Source: Amaurobius ferox (lineage: Eukaryota; Arthropoda; Arachnida; Araneae; Amaurobiidae). Taken from it: 64,000 bases of DNA. The notes below the pieces were generated by a model. That model saw nothing but the letters and a program-made list of their open reading frames with translations. It was not told the origin of the DNA and did not search any database. Location of the stretch: NCBI GenBank assembly GCA_951213105.1, contig OX578136.1:70906230-70970229 (forward strand), written 5' to 3'. Made by a program: the position numbers and the translations under genes. This document shows positions 62,406 to 64,000 of the stretch, in pieces (the first letter of the stretch is position 1; each line of letters starts with the position of its first letter).

Positions 62406-63238
62406 GCTTTTATAGCATCATTGCAATTGTATATTCTTTGACTTTCCTCCTTGTAGCAAAATCATGCATCTGATTTTATAAATAAAATACGTTATAAGAA
62501 TAAAATGTTTGATTCTTCCGAAATAGCAGTTTCTGGGGAGTTAGATCATTGTTTATTCCCTTTACTGATATAAAAGCTACACTATTACCCAAACCAGAAA
62601 TATAAATTCCTCACTAAAGAATCTAGCAAAGAAATTTGTCGAAAAATATGAATTTATTCATTTTGCCACAGTGGCGGCGAATCGCTAATACTGGGATATG
62701 TAGTATTACAGTGTTTTATCTGGGGACTGAATAAGTTAAATGTCACTACAGGATGTCGAAAGACTAACTTGGGTTTTTGTGTTATTACATATGTTTTGTT
62801 TCTCAAGAAAAGCCGTTTCTGGGTTAGAATACTGCACATTTCTCTTGCTAATATCGTATTTTAAATATTTATCAAAACTGAAATATTCTTAGTGATCGCG
62901 TTTTAGGATTTTATACTGTGTTGCATCTATAAAACATTAGATGTATTGTACTTATAGAATATTATATCAGTAAAAAATAGTGACTAACTACCTTTGAGTC
63001 TAAAATATGATTGGAAGGTAGACTACAAATTAAAGTAAGCCACAAATCTAGATCCATACTCAAGAAGGCCTTTTGTAACTAGTACTGAAACAGTTCTACT
63101 TCTGCTGAAGAAGTTATTGGTGTACAATAGAGTTCTGAATTGTCAGTCTCAGCTATTCTATGTTCTATACTTTTGCTATACTTTGCTCACAAATCTATAT
63201 AAATAAAATTGAAAATATATCTGTCTGCCTATCTGTTT
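62406..63238. other. AT-rich spacer without recognised gene
   Basis: Nothing identifiable. Confidence 0.45.
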
Positions 63239-63537
63239 GTTTGTCTCATCATCACCCGAGAACGTTTGAACCGAATTTGATGAAATTTTGTGGGTAGTTT
63301 TGAAATAGCCCCACTTAAAATTTAGTCCATATTTCGAGTTTCTAAGCCCAGGAGTTGGGATATTAACGAAAAAAGAAACTTTCATTTGTCTCATTATCAC
63401 GGCAGAAAAGTTAATCCGAATTTATTGAAATTTTTTGGTAGCCTTGAAATGGACAAAATATATCCCCTTAATATTTAGTCCATGATTTGAATTTCTAAGG
63501 CCAGGGGTTGTCGATATATTATTGGAAAACGAAACTT
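63239..63537 (+). repeat. Two-unit repeat, ~145-150 bp
   Basis: Units 63239-63384 and 63385-63537 each contain TTTGTCTCATYATCACSSSAG, GAAWTTWTTGGGTAGYYTTGAA, TTTAGTCCATRWTTYGARTT and TCTAAGSCCAGGRGTTG. They are preceded by a CTGTCTGCC tract and AATAAAATTGAAAA. A TTTCTAAGCCCATGAGTT match near 11158 shows part of it is dispersed. Confidence 0.65.
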
Positions 63538-64000
63538 TTCAGTTCTGCTCCCTAACTCTTCAGTTTCTCCAAATGAAAAAAAGTTGGAAATCGCTGGTTC
63601 AAAATATGAAAGTGAATTAAAACACTATCTCTGAGTTTAAAGGGATATTTTTGCGCTAATTAGACACGTTTTGAAAACATGAATTGTTTGAAAACATGAA
63701 TACTTGAAACATGAACTTAAATGGCAAATGTATCACCATGGTTTATTTTTCACAAGCTATTTTACTCAACAATGAAAAGTTTTAGGAAATCAAATGGTTA
63801 TTAAATTATCACGAATTTATGAGGATGATTCTATCTCATATCAATTAAATTAAATATGTTTGTTAATCCGAACTGAATAATAAATAAATGTATATAAAAT
63901 TTATTTTATAAGTAAACGGTTTGATTTTCCTTTTAGTTATATTAATTACGGACTGCGTACATCACTTTCATTTATTTGTGCAAAGAGTTTTCAAACATAT

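Overview
This window looks like non-coding, repeat-dominated animal DNA. It is strongly AT-rich, with long (TA)n and (CA/GT)n microsatellites, no operons, no long clean ORFs, and many layered transposable elements. The 5S-like sequence is metazoan. The mix of Tc1/mariner transposase relics, a Penelope-like reverse transcriptase, a 5S/tRNA-headed SINE and Helentron-like non-autonomous repeats fits an arthropod. A chelicerate such as a spider is my guess, and it is inference only. No intact host protein-coding gene is recognisable; a few short open segments could be exons or decayed coding sequence.

Layout. 1-3.5 kb: a minus-strand copy of an abundant ~0.95 kb repeat (here 'family H') and large TA/CA microsatellites. 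3.5-13 kb: two copies of a dispersed repeat (family R2), one carrying a nested TA-flanked inverted-repeat element (family M), plus a Tc1 helix-turn-helix relic and an old H copy. 13-16 kb: old copies of family R3. 16.76-18.54 kb: a complete but dead mariner-type transposon with ~190 bp terminal inverted repeats and a frameshifted transposase. 19.2-23.1 kb: a cluster built around a decayed Penelope-like element, with its terminal sequence present several times in direct and inverted orientation, each copy abutting (TA)n tracts. 25.5 kb: alternating inverted repeats. 27.4 kb: a chimeric 5S-tRNA SINE with target-site duplications. 29.6-42 kb: four more H copies (one nested inside a second M element), a 295 bp tandem duplication, a ~105 bp triple repeat and a SINE copy. 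45-50.6 kb: a MITE-like inverted-repeat element, a 5S-headed SINE with an internal deletion, a Tc1 transposase pseudogene and a SINE without a 5S head. 52-64 kb: another H copy, degenerate tandem repeats, a 43-45 bp minisatellite and low-complexity DNA.

How the parts relate. Nothing here works as a gene pathway; the window is a record of insertions. Two nestings give relative ages: M inside R2 (R2 older), and H inside M (H younger than that M copy). All recognisable transposase and reverse transcriptase frames are broken, so current activity from this locus is unlikely. The most informative structures are the TSD-flanked 5S-tRNA SINE, the H insertion whose empty site can be read from the opposite arm of its host element, and the Penelope-like cluster with its palindromes.
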